Positions 31,301 through 43,100 of a stretch of DNA of 64,000 bases are shown here, one piece after another. Position 1 is the first letter of the stretch. Each line of letters starts with the position of its first letter. The translations under genes and the position numbers were made by a program. Below the pieces are notes generated by a model. The model was not told the origin of the DNA, did not search any database, and was given only the letters and a program-made list of their open reading frames with translations. This DNA comes from Conus ventricosus (taxonomy: Eukaryota; Mollusca; Gastropoda; Neogastropoda; Conidae). The stretch is taken from NCBI GenBank assembly GCA_018398815.1, contig CM031595.1, positions 138,831,059 to 138,895,058 of the forward strand. Reading direction: 5' to 3'.

Positions 31301-32242
31301 GTGTTTGACTGGAGCAGTATGGAGGAAGGTTTCAGGATTGAAAGACAAAAATTGAAATAACTTTGAAATAATCCTTATACCAAATAAACCTTATACCACC
31401 AATCTGATCTGACCATTCAACTGTTCTTTCCCTTCATGATTATGCCAAGAGTTTTATTTTCTGAAGCCACAGTTCCACAGAGGTGATGGAAAAGCGAAAA
31501 ATTAAGATACAAAAACACATTTATTTGCCTCTTGCATCCGAAGATAAAATCATTCCAGACAGGAGGATCTCGCAAATTTTTCACTTTCGAATTTTTGAAG
31601 ATGATTTTCACACGGAAATGGGTCAGGCATAGCTAAAAGTTCAGCAGCCATTAAAAGAAAGTAACCGTGAATTGCATGCACCCAATCAATGAATGCGAGA
31701 CTCAGGGGGGAGATTTTTACCCAGCAGTACATCCGGGTTTAGTGTTTGACTGTGAAATGAAAGGAAGCAGATACGGCTACACACTGGGAAGAGGGTGGGG
31801 TGGGGGAATCAGGTGTGTGTGTGGAAGTACAAGAAACTTTCCATGGCATCTCGACATTCAAGCACAAAAATTGGTCAAAGCTAGCAAACTGCTGTAGTTT
31901 GCAGAGTCTGACTTGGGTATAGTGGACGAAACCACAGGTTTTACTGACAAAACTGTTCTTTGAATGGTGCAAATATAAATACACCTTTACTAAGATTGTC
32001 TTTTCAAATCATCTTGTAACTGGGCAATCATTGAACTACTACCCACTACCATGGCAAAGGGATAAAAAGCACTTGCCTGATAATAATCCATGATGTTGCT
32101 CACTGCAATACAGTCAACCAAATATTGTGTCCACAAACACTCCTACCTTGTAACACAGCTTAAAGAAGAATAAAGGAGAGAAAAAAAAAAAAAAAAAAAA
32201 AAGAGGAAGAAAGGCAACACGGATGAAGTTCCATGAAAATAA
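31301..32242. other. Intergenic spacer between convergent genes
   Basis: AT-rich sequence with a poly(A) run at about 32180-32203. A - strand open stretch at 31417-31732 has no features I recognise. Confidence 0.4.
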
Positions 32243-32248
32243 TTTATT
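32243..32248 (-). promoter_or_regulatory. Candidate poly(A) signal, LIG1
   Basis: TTTATT on the + strand gives AATAAA on the LIG1 strand, about 705 bases past the LIG1 stop codon. It implies a 3' UTR from 32953 down to about 32220. Confidence 0.45.
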
Positions 32249-32953
32249 TACAAAAGAACAGCACACACTGTATCAATAAGCCTCTTAATAAAATAGGATC
32301 ATGATTATTATCCATGTTATGCTTTTCTGTACAATCAAATTCGTATGTGAAAGCGAATTTTCCTGACATTTGCACACCCAACATTTGTTGATAGTTGTTT
32401 TCTGCAGGTATTAAACAACTGTCGCATATGCCCAACAAAATGCTACACAACTAATAATGCTGGCATTGATCTAACAATCACCAGGTACACAAAACATGTT
32501 CATCATTTTCTGACTCGTCCACAACATAAATAAGTTGATTTCATTCAGATGTATAGATTCACATCAGCTTGTATAAAAAGCATATAATTCTAATCACTGA
32601 ACATTGTAAAAGTTTAAAGCATGCAACACTGAGTGTTCCAACAACATTCATTAAATCAAATTACTTCAAATACACAGCAGAGGCCAGAAACGTAACCAAG
32701 AACAGTTCAGATTTCCATTTCTCAAACATACGCCTGTGATCAAGGTAACTAAGCCACTCTGCACACACTAGATCCTGACAGCATTCCAGTCTTAAGTCAC
32801 ATCTAGTTTTCATGCCAGTACTGGTACAGCATTCTGACATTGTCACCAGGAACGGCAAGGCAAACAGCTAAAAAAAACACCCAAGAAATGACACCATAAC
32901 ACTTCAACTGAGCAATTGAAGTGGTTGGTTCTCTCATTTTCCATCCTCTCCCC

Positions 32954-33040
32954 CTAATAGAAGTCCTCCTCCTCCTCAGGTTTGCTGTGTGATGCCTGCT
33001 GGTTTTGTATCTGCTGCTGACTTCTGTACATACCAGCGAC
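32954..33040 (-). CDS. LIG1: LIG1 terminal exon
   Basis: CTGTTTCAG acceptor at 33041; encodes [20 protein letters not shown] and PEEEEDFY, then TAG (32954-32956). Human LIG1 ends VACLYRKQSQIQNQQ...DPEDTY, so both the QIQNQQ segment and the acidic-aromatic end match. The phase 0 join to ...ATNASQ is exact. The 28 residues are too few to have been picked up as a long open frame. Confidence 0.93.
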   Translation of the reverse strand, partial: VAGMYRSQQQIQNQQASHSKPEEEEDFY

Positions 33041-36000
33041 CTGAAACAGTGAAATAGCAGATAGCATTTGTTATTACCAGTCCATCTGCTGAAAATTTGC
33101 AGAGTAGCAGTGTCTCCAGCGCGACTGAAATGTCATCTAAGCTACGAGGGGATGGGAGGACCTGAGCAGTGGTGTCAGAATGTTCATAATGAAGCTCTAG
33201 ACAAATTTGAAACAGGGAGAGGGGTGGGAGGGGGATGGAAAGAAACAAAAGAATATGGAAGATGCTTTTGAAGTGGTGTAAATAATTGAGAAAAAGTTCT
33301 GTAAGCTTTAAGAGAACAATTCTTGTTCTCACATTCACAAAATATGGACAGAGGCTTGGGAGGGAGGGGGTGGGGGTTGGGAAGTGCGTGAATTTTTAAT
33401 AAGTTTCAGAAGTGAAAGTGTTTTAAAAACTCCCAAGATGACTGGGAGGAAGGTGAGAGGGGGGGGGGGGGGGGGGGGGGTGGGGGGGGGGGGGGGGGTT
33501 GGGGTTGGGAAGTGTGTGTGTGTTTTTAATACGCTTCAGAAGTGAAAGTGTTTTAAAAACTCCCAAGATGCAAAGCTTCTGTGTAGTATATGGGCTGTGA
33601 GAGCTCCATATCGTCCACAGCGAATAGTTACAAGCGACGTCCATTGCAGGTTGATAAAATGCTCACGTTTTAGAATGACAAGTGCTTGAAAAAGAAAAAA
33701 AAACCTTTACAGAGGGAAGACTATGAAAGATTCTGTAACCGTTTGACACTAAATGCACCCATCTGCCGTAACCAGTGAACTACCAATTCATTTTTATCTG
33801 CCCATCAAAGACGACCCTACTTTTGATCCAACAATGCACATTGATCTATCTGCTCCTGTGCTAACAGACTGCCTGTGTACTAACCTTGTATCAAGTGTGC
33901 TAATGAGTGAAATGGGCACAAAGAAAACAGTCCAATTCACGTTATTTTGGACAACTCGGCAGCCAAAGCACTTCTGAATTGATTACCACAGATCAGAAAA
34001 ACTATCCTGACTTATAATGTTTAAAATCAATTAGTCGAATCTTGGAGATCCAAGAAGCGGCTGGCTTCAACATGATAATGCATCAATTCCAGATTTTCCC
34101 AGTGAAGGAGAGAGATTACAATGGTCAGTTGTAAACATCAATTATACAGACAACTGCACATAAAATTACATCCACTTCTACTTTACTTTCACACAGAGTT
34201 AAGTTCTTTCTGGACACACAAGAGTTTTGAGGTTGACTAGTTCTAGAACAGCAAGCCTGTTTCATTAGCATGCAGTGTTGATTCTAGGATTTCAAAAAAG
34301 GGAGCCCAATGCCTCCCTCAGAAGCAAAAAGGGAGCCCCAGGGTCTCTTGGGCAAAGAAAGGGAGGCTCCAAATATTTGCGACTATTCATCAAAGCCAGC
34401 AACATTACTTGGCTAAAGTAAATGTAGTAATACAACAATGAATTGAAGTGACTGAGAACACACAGTACAGCCTGAAAAAAAATATAAATAGAAAGGAAAA
34501 AAAAGGTACAGAACATGTCATACACTTGTAAAACTCACCAAGTTCTTGATTTCTGCAGCTGATACATGTTTCTAGGCCATACTCCATCTTGGAAGGGATT
34601 AAAGAGAGCCACCAGCTCTCAACTTTCACAAAGTTCAGTCTGCCTACTTCATTATGGATTAAAGAGAGCCACCTACTCAACTACCACAAAGTTCAGTCTG
34701 TCACACTCCATCATTGATTAAAGAGAGCCACCAGCTATCTACTTAACTTTCACAAAGTTCAGTCTGTCGCACTCCATCATGGATTAAAGAGAGCCACCAG
34801 CTATCTACTTAACTTTCACAAAGTTCAGTCTGTCACACTCCATCATGGATTAAAGAGAGCCACTTTTACAATGTTTAGTCTGCCTCTTCAATAGGTCTTT
34901 AAATCTGCACCAGCCACTAAATGTCTTAGAAATAGCACATCCAATACCATCACCAGTGTGTATGGGTCACAACAGTTTGTAAACAAAATCTATAATAAAA
35001 GAAAAGCTACCAGCACCAGCACCAAACAGTGTGTATGAGTCACAAAATCTTTAAAAAAAAAGAAAAAAACCCAGAAAGAAGTGCTACTTTTTGTATATTC
35101 CTTCTGTCCTTTTTCTCTTTCCAAACAGCTGCTGCTGTTGTAAAGTCATGGTCTTCTACTGCAGGGCCTTCACATTTGATTGTCATCAAAACATTCAGGC
35201 TGTCTTCCTTCATTCTGTTTCTGCGTGCAGTCTTGATGGCATTTTGGGAACTGAATCCCCGTTCACAGTCAGCAGTGTGATATGGCATGATGAGCGCTAA
35301 CTTAGCAAGTACAAGGAGATTTGGAAAACTATCCTTGTGGTAGTCAAACAGCAATTTGAACAAAGTTTTTGTTACATCCCGTGGATACATATTGTGGAGG
35401 ACTGTTTCCTTGGCCACAGACCATTCTTCCATCAAGACATCCTTCGTGATCAAAGGCTTGCTCACTTTCTCTCCCCTCTTCCTCTCCCCACCATAAAAAT
35501 CAGCCAGGATGCCTACTTCTTTGTGTCCAAACTCTTCCCGCTTGTCTTGAGATAGGAAGGTCAGTGGCCTCATGGACAGGATGCTGAAGGCAGAAGCAAC
35601 ATCCTTTGTGTCAGCTGGAAACCTGTGGTCAATGTTAGAGATAAGATTGTCACAAAATGAATTGCGCACCTCTTCTACCTCTTTTGTGACTGCTCTAACA
35701 CTGCTGTCAAAAGTCAGTTTCTTCCTCTTGTAGGCAATTTCCACTGTCTCCCCCTCAGTGTTTTTCTTTTTTTCTAATTTGTCCAGCAGTTCAGTCTGAT
35801 AGTGGGCTTTCCCTGACCTCACTTTCTTAATCTTACTCTGCAGACTTGCCAAAGCTGGATATATACTGCCACATCCAGGTCCTGTTTCTGCAGTTGCATG
35901 GCCAGCTGTGCCACAGAGGGTAAGAGGTCCATGAGGAAGGACAGCACTGCCAAGAATTTGTAACTTTTATGGATGTCCTAAACATTCTTGATTTTGAATC

Positions 36001-37120
36001 ATCATGGGTAGAGAAATATGTGTAGAGTGATGCCCAGCAATTGTACACAGCTCGTACTGCTTCAAAGAAAGCAAGCCACCTGATTTCATGGCATTCTTTT
36101 ATTTTGAGAATTGGATCCTCCAGAATCTTCTGAATTTCTTCGAGTTCACATTTCCTTTTTGCTGACTTACTACCACCAAAGTAGTAGTAGAGATCAGACA
36201 GCGTGCTCTCCACCTCCTTTAGGTATGGGATGCCCTTTGAAGCCTGAGACGTGGCCAGATTGAATCTGTGAGCCATGCAGTGAATGGAAACGCAGTGTGG
36301 GCTCTGATCCTTGACAAGTGCTGCTACACCATTCTTATGCCCCATCATCACAGCCGCACCATCAGACCCAAACCCCTTCACCTTGCTAAGGTCTAGCCCC
36401 TCATCCTTCAATGCCTTTTCTACACAAGAAAATAACACTTTTGCATCACTTTTAGGATTTTCTATGGTGATGTTCTTGAAAAAATATGTGTGAGGTACAA
36501 AATCAGCATCCACAACCCTGACATAGATGACAAGATGCTTGCTAATTGCTACATCCATGCTCTCATCCACAAGGATGGAGAACATATCCGCCTGTTTTAG
36601 CTGTGCAACTATTCTTTCATGGATTGTTTCAGAAACACATGCCTGGAACTCCTCCCCAGAAGATCTTGATGTATATGTCGCATTCTGAGCAACAGACAGC
36701 TTTGCTACTGACTCACAACCCTGCAGTTTCTGGAAGTGTAGGAGGCTGGTGTATTTTTTGATGGGTATGTCCTCTTTAGCCATCCAGTACACGGTTCTCA
36801 TGGCCCCAACAACACTCTCATCTGCACTGGCCTGGCTTTTCTTCACAGCAGATTGGACAACCTGAAAACAAAATGTTTTTTTTAACCAAACTGCATGTAC
36901 ACACAGAAAAGACAAACACACTTTCTCTCTGTCTCTCCCTCCCTCTCACTAAAAAAAAAAAAAAAAAAAAAAAAAAAGCCCCTGTCTCTTTCCCTTGGTT
37001 TTATTGACATGGCTTTCGGCCTAGATTGAGAAAAAGAAGTAAAGCAATAATGTAAGCCTAGCATAATTACAACTTATAAAAAAAAAGTCACCCCACTACT
37101 CTATCATTATTTGCTTCCAG

Positions 37121-37156
<36 letters not shown>

Positions 37157-40100
37157 CTCTCTCCCTTTCTCTGCCTCGCTCTCTCTTTCTCTCTCAATTT
37201 TTTTTTTTTTTAATAAAATAAATAAATGCCTCTCTTTCCCTTGTTTCCATTGACATGGCTTTCAAAGTAGGTTGGGAAAGAAAAAAGTAAAAGTAAAACA
37301 ATCATGTAAGCAACATAATTACTACTTTAAAAAAAAATCACCCCACTACTGTACTCTATCATTCTTTGCTTCCAGGACACATGTATACACACACATTTTC
37401 TCCCTGTCTCTGCCCCCCCCCCCTCCCCCCTCACACCTTTCTGTCTCTCTCACTTGAAAAAAAAAAAAGCTGCAGGAGAGAGAGAGAGAGAGGGGGGGGG
37501 GGCAGATAGGAAATGAGAGAGAGAGTGAGTGAGTGAAAAGAGAGAGAGAGAGAGACCCACCTGAGTAAAGGTTTTATGCTGCACTTCACCCTGCACAGCC
37601 GTTCTGTGGTCAGCCGTTTTAGCGTGGCGTGTCAGTGTAGTGGTACGGTAATTTTTGCACCCAGGTTTCGTCATGGCGTTTTTCTTTCCATGCTTCGAAC
37701 ACACAGTGCACAGCATGTTGCCGTCGTCGTCCTTGGCTAGCCAGGGCCATTCTTTCATCCAAGATACTTGAAAAGTTTTTGAACAGCTGCATTTTCTCCT
37801 TCTGCTCACTAGTTTTCGGTTCTTCTTCTTCAAGTTCTCCGGGTTCTTCCATCGAAGTCGATGGTTCTTCACTCGAAATCGAATTCGAATTGACTGCCTC
37901 ACATATTTCAACACCAGCCCCTTCTTCATCACCTAACTCATTCACGGTGGAAATCCGTTCATTATCACAGGGTTCCCAGGTGATGGCATGAGGCCAAAAA
38001 GGACCTTTAAAGGACTTTAAAAGGACCTCAAATCAATTTAAAAGGACCTTTGCCAACATAGCTTACAGTACAACCCCAAACCCTTTGGCATGCAGAACAG
38101 CAGACACTTACCTCTCATAACCAGTTATCCTGAAAGGAACATCTTCCTGGCATTTTTAACGTTTAGCTTGCAACAAAAACTTTGTAAAACTTTCCAAACT
38201 AGGCCTCCGGCAGAAATAGCTAGGGCAGAGTAAAGTCAGGGATGGAGGGAGGGGGGTAGACAAAAAAGGAATCTATCCTGTAAATGTTACTCAAGAACTC
38301 AGCATATAGCTGGTCCCCAAGCTGTTTGTTATGTTCGCAATCCGTCATGTTATGTACCTATATTTATTTGGGTAATAATATTTTCATCATTATTGCCCCA
38401 CTTTTTAATGAATTTCTATAAAGGGAACATTTTAACATAGATAGCATGAGCGAAAATGTTAAGTCAGCTATATGCCGCGAACATTAGCACAGCATCTGCA
38501 CTGTGGAACCCGTGACGTCAAAAAAGCTGGATTGCAGCAATGCACCAGCAGAAGACACAAGCCACTGCCCGCAGCTTTGCGTCGTCTGCTAGCTAAGCTT
38601 ACTAAACAGAAAGCCCACTGATAGGCTAGCGTTATAAGCCTGCCTACCGCGTTTCAGACAATCGCGTCGGCATCTGTCAACTCTTTGCAACTTGCAAAAG
38701 TACGGTTTGGGTTGTGGAAGATGCATCGGTTTCGTTTTCAAGCCTCCTTCTCTTGAAAAAACAGGACTTAACAGTACCTTTCACAAATTAAAAGGACCTC
38801 CTCGTGAGTTAAAAGGACCAACTTGCTGAATCAACGGACTTAAAAGGCCTTTTGACAAAAATCCCATTTATAAGGACTTCAAAGGACCCTACGAACCCTG
38901 TATCAGTATTGTCCGAAGTACTGCTGGTACCTGAGCAACTCTTTTTTGCTTTTGTGAAAGCGAAGGAAAACAGGGTGCTTGAACGCTTCATGGTGAAAGA
39001 TATTGTCTCCTTTGAAACGAGTCACGACGGCATGCAGGCTTCGAAGCATGTGGGAGAACAATGGCGCTTCAAAAACTGCCCATACAATTTTTCTGATTGG
39101 TTGAGCTCGGAACTAAAAAACTTGTCAACCAATGAGAATCGTCGGCAGTTTTAACCGCTAGGCTTTGCAACTTTGCCAGAATTATCGCCCTTTCTGATGT
39201 TGCTATGTCAACGACAGACGATCGACAGTGATGCCGCACACGCTGACGAAAGAGGCGGCCGTTTCAATTTTTAGCGGCTCTCGAGACGCATCGCTTCGCG
39301 ATTTTATGCGGCCAAACGAAAAAATCGGCGGTAATCCCCGCGAAAACGCGCTCTAGAATCATCACTGAGCATGTCTGATGCTCTAAACAGTGCTTTTTTT
39401 TCCTCTCAAATTTCATTAGCTCATCTGATGCTATAGAAAAAAAGTTTATTTATTTAAGATGTAAAATAAGCATCCAACATTTATTGTTTTATTTTACATA
39501 CCTGTGATGCATTTGTTGCCTCTTCTGGTTTCTTGTCATCACGGATACGAAGGAACCTTGGGAATCTGAGAGAGATCCCCTTCTCTGGATCAACCTGGAA
39601 CAAATTTTCACAAGAAAAAAAAATTCTACTGATTGTAATCATTTGATTTTTTTCCAAATGGGACACATCAGTTATATTGCTTGGTCTCAAATTCAATGTA
39701 ACGACATTAATAACAGCTAAACCAAAAAAAGCTGAACATTTCATATTGCACCAATTGCGGAAAAGATTTGATCAAAATTTAATCATCAGCCGCTCGCATC
39801 CTGTTTAATTCATCTACTTTCTTCAGTGAATAATGGAACAGTGTTAACAACATAATTATTGGCCGACATACCAGTCCTATGGCCGCCTTGTGTGTAGGGG
39901 AGATGGACAGGTCGGCCACCTTGATCTCCCACACCTGCACAGCATCAAACCAGTGGTCCGGTTTCCACTGCAGTGTCCCAACAATAGTACGGCTTAGGCT
40001 GTGCCAGCACATGAGCTTTGAAAAACTCCGAGTGCTTCTCCAGGTCTTCATCTTTGAATCCAGTGCCAATCTGAAGATCATAAATTGGAAAAAATGGGTA

Positions 40101-43100
40101 TCAAATACCAACGGACATGCAGAAAGACAAAGGAAAAAAGACTATAATCATTTTATTCACCAAAAAAATAAAAAGACTTCATAACAAATGTGCTAAAACA
40201 AAAATAAAAAAGGAAATCAACTTATAAAGAGATTAGAAATCAAAGATGCCAAACATATCAACTGTCAATGAGAAAATGGAGATTATCATCATGTCAACTG
40301 TCAAGGAATATGAAAAATTACCAGGACCTTTCCACACCAAATTCTTGAGCAAATATTCTGCAATATATTCGATTATCACTGTGTCACAAGGTAATGACAA
40401 TTTATGATTAAATTATTTTGTGTGCATTTAAATGCAAGACTGAAAGCATGTTTCAGGGGTGGGGGGAAGCTGAAAGACTTACTTTGCAGATGGATTGGAA
40501 CTCTTCATTGTCTTCATCGTAGCAAGCCAGAAGAAAACCGCCATATTTGCCCGTACGTTTCCCAGTGCCTACGTACCCACCAATGACCACAACATCCAGG
40601 GTGTCACCCACTCCGTCCACATAATCTTTCTTCAGCTGGAACAAGAAAAGTGGCGAACAATCACACAGACCATCATACTTTCATTTTATTTCATCATGCC
40701 AAATAAGATAAGTTCATACATAGTTTATCAAGACGGTACTTCGTTCATACATATACAATCATTTGGTCTTGTTTACTGACAGGAAAATCAAAAACCATTT
40801 ATTAACTCTTAATGACATATGACACGGACAGTTAATTATTCATTAATTTCTTTTTTTTTGCAATATATATAAATCTTTGCCTTGTGCGACTGATTGCCTT
40901 ATGACTTTGTAAAACTATAGTTAAAAAATGAAAGTAATTATTAATTCATGACATATCAATGTATCTATCTGTTCACCATTTTCAGTGCCAGATGCACACT
41001 CACCTTCAGCCAGTTATGGGATCGCTTGGCAATCTCATAGGTAGCATCCACATCCAGTGTTTTGACCATCAGTCCCTCACAGTTCCCTGGAACCAACCAA
41101 CACTGCTCTCTGTTACTCATATCTCACCTCGACGGAACACCTGAACAATAGTAAAGGAGTAGGACTAACCGCCTGGAAAATTGGGAAAGAAGAAAACCCA
41201 TTTCATCTGAGCTGTGAATATCTATACTTGTATATATTTATGAATTTATACCTACAGCATGCACGAGTCATTCAGTAAAATAGTCCCCCTCCTTCTCCAT
41301 CCCATCCCCACACAACATGCACACAAGCTAAGCGAGTTACAGTACTTACAAATCTCTTCACAGGAAGCTATTCACATTCAACAAAGCCATGCCTACATGG
41401 CTTGGATTTGGTAACGGAGTGGGGTTCTGTTTCTTACACTAATGTGATCACACATATCTAAAAAAGCACGTTTGAGCACTTTTATTGCAGATGAGGTAAA
41501 ACAAAATGGGGGCTTATCACTTTTTGTGTGTGTGCGCTAAATCTGTGTAACCCATGAGAGACTTTTGGTAGGTCCTTATCCATTTTTCAGTACAATATAA
41601 AATGTTCACACCCATCCATGTTACTTAGCTTTCAGTGAACTAAGTTTAAACTGACACACACATATACACATGCACTCGTATACACATTATATCGTGTAGA
41701 GACATCCATTAAGGATACACAAAGTCAATCCAAGATTGGCTAGCTGTTCTCTGTTCCCAATGTTATAAACTCAGACTTGTACAATCTTAACATTTAGACA
41801 AAAATGTCTTATTCACCTTGTACACAATATTCACACCCCAAGATCTCCCAAACCAAAACCAATACACACACATACACACAAGAGGACAATGTAATAAACC
41901 ATCATGATGCTAAAACTGGACGAAGACAATCGGTTTTCCCACATGATCACAGTCACCAGCATGTACAATTTCCGAAGTTTTTCATGTTTCAATATATACC
42001 CCAGTACTCCAAACTTTCACTAAGCTTGCATTTATTTTTATGTCCCCTTCCTCCTGTGATTTGATGTGAAAATGAGCCAGTATATCTCTGAGCTTGACAG
42101 AGAACTGCTAGGTAAAAATGGTGATGTTCTGAGACGATGCAAACATGCTGCTTAAGAAACATACTTCACCTTTAATGGACTCTTCCAAAAACTCTTCAAT
42201 CTCCTCAGTATTGGAAGAGATCATGGACTTGGCAAACACAAACTCTCCTTCCACCTCGGTGAAGTGATCTCGCAACAGCTGCCGTCTGGTGCGAAAAGGT
42301 TTCTGCACCAGCGACTCTCCATTCAGGTACAGCAGATCAAAGGCGTAAACACAGACCTTGACCTTGATCTGACTCTCATCAGCATCCTGGAGGAAACACA
42401 CATGCAGGTGAAGGTTTGTTCTTGGACATTAGCTGCACATTATGATGATTTGTCCTTATAACGTCCACATCATCTCATGACCAGTTGAATGTAAGGTACT
42501 GACACAGACACTACCTTCTCATGAGCACTAGTGCTGAAGTTGCCGTCGCGAGTCTGTCCCATCATTTCAGAGTGAAGTGCCTGGAGGTGATCATCTCCTT
42601 TCCAGGTATCATGATGCACACTAAGTATAGTTGTGTATTCTGTTTTCCCACAGAACATTACCGTGCATTTCAGTATTTTCTAATATGTGCATTGCTCTTC
42701 AGTGTGCACTTGAGCAGCCTGCACATCTACTGAACTGAGATATCAAAGGGGGGGAATGCTGTATTTCACACATCAGTTGCTGCTAGGCTTGAACCTACAG
42801 CTTTAGAACCAGTCTAGTGTCCTCGTACCTGTCATGTCATATGGCAAAGAGCGTGAATCAACTGGACTAAATGAAAAAAATCTCACACTGAAGGCACTGT
42901 ATGAAGGTAAATAAACCAGTACACACACCCATACCCAAGTCTTCAGTGTTATCATATTCATGGGAACAGACTCCATTCTTCAGAGGGCAACTCATCAAAT
43001 GGATCTACAACGTAACGATTATGGTCAGTTGTACCATAGCTTAATTGTGTTTTGCATAGAGTAATTAGGAATACTTCTTCTTTGCGTACACAGGCTGATA

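Larger units (their letters stand above)
34273..39367 (-). mobile_element. hAT DNA transposon, 5.1 kb, with 6 bp target duplication
   Basis: Left end CAGTGTTGATTCTAG (34273) and right end CTAGAATCATCACTG (to 39367) are inverted repeats with one mismatch in 15. AGCATG directly flanks both ends (34267-34272, 39368-39373). hAT elements usually make 8 bp duplications, though 5-6 bp types are known. The interior encodes a transposase on the - strand. It lies wholly in the last LIG1 intron, on the same strand as LIG1. A second element (37968-38900) is nested in its first coding exon. Subterminal 66 bp tandem repeats occur at 34555-34880. Confidence 0.85.
40071..42169 (-). other. LIG1 introns around the motif IV and V exons
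   Basis: The intervals 40071-40482, 40636-41003 and 41087-42169 are AT-rich intron. The last has CA-rich stretches at about 41650-41690 and 41860-41880. I see no mobile element or RNA gene in them. Confidence 0.5.

Noticed and set aside
39481..39501. LIG1 ending in VCKIKQ
   Set aside because: GTATGT directly after ...NASQ is a strong donor, and a terminal exon matching the LIG1 C-terminus joins in phase at 33040.
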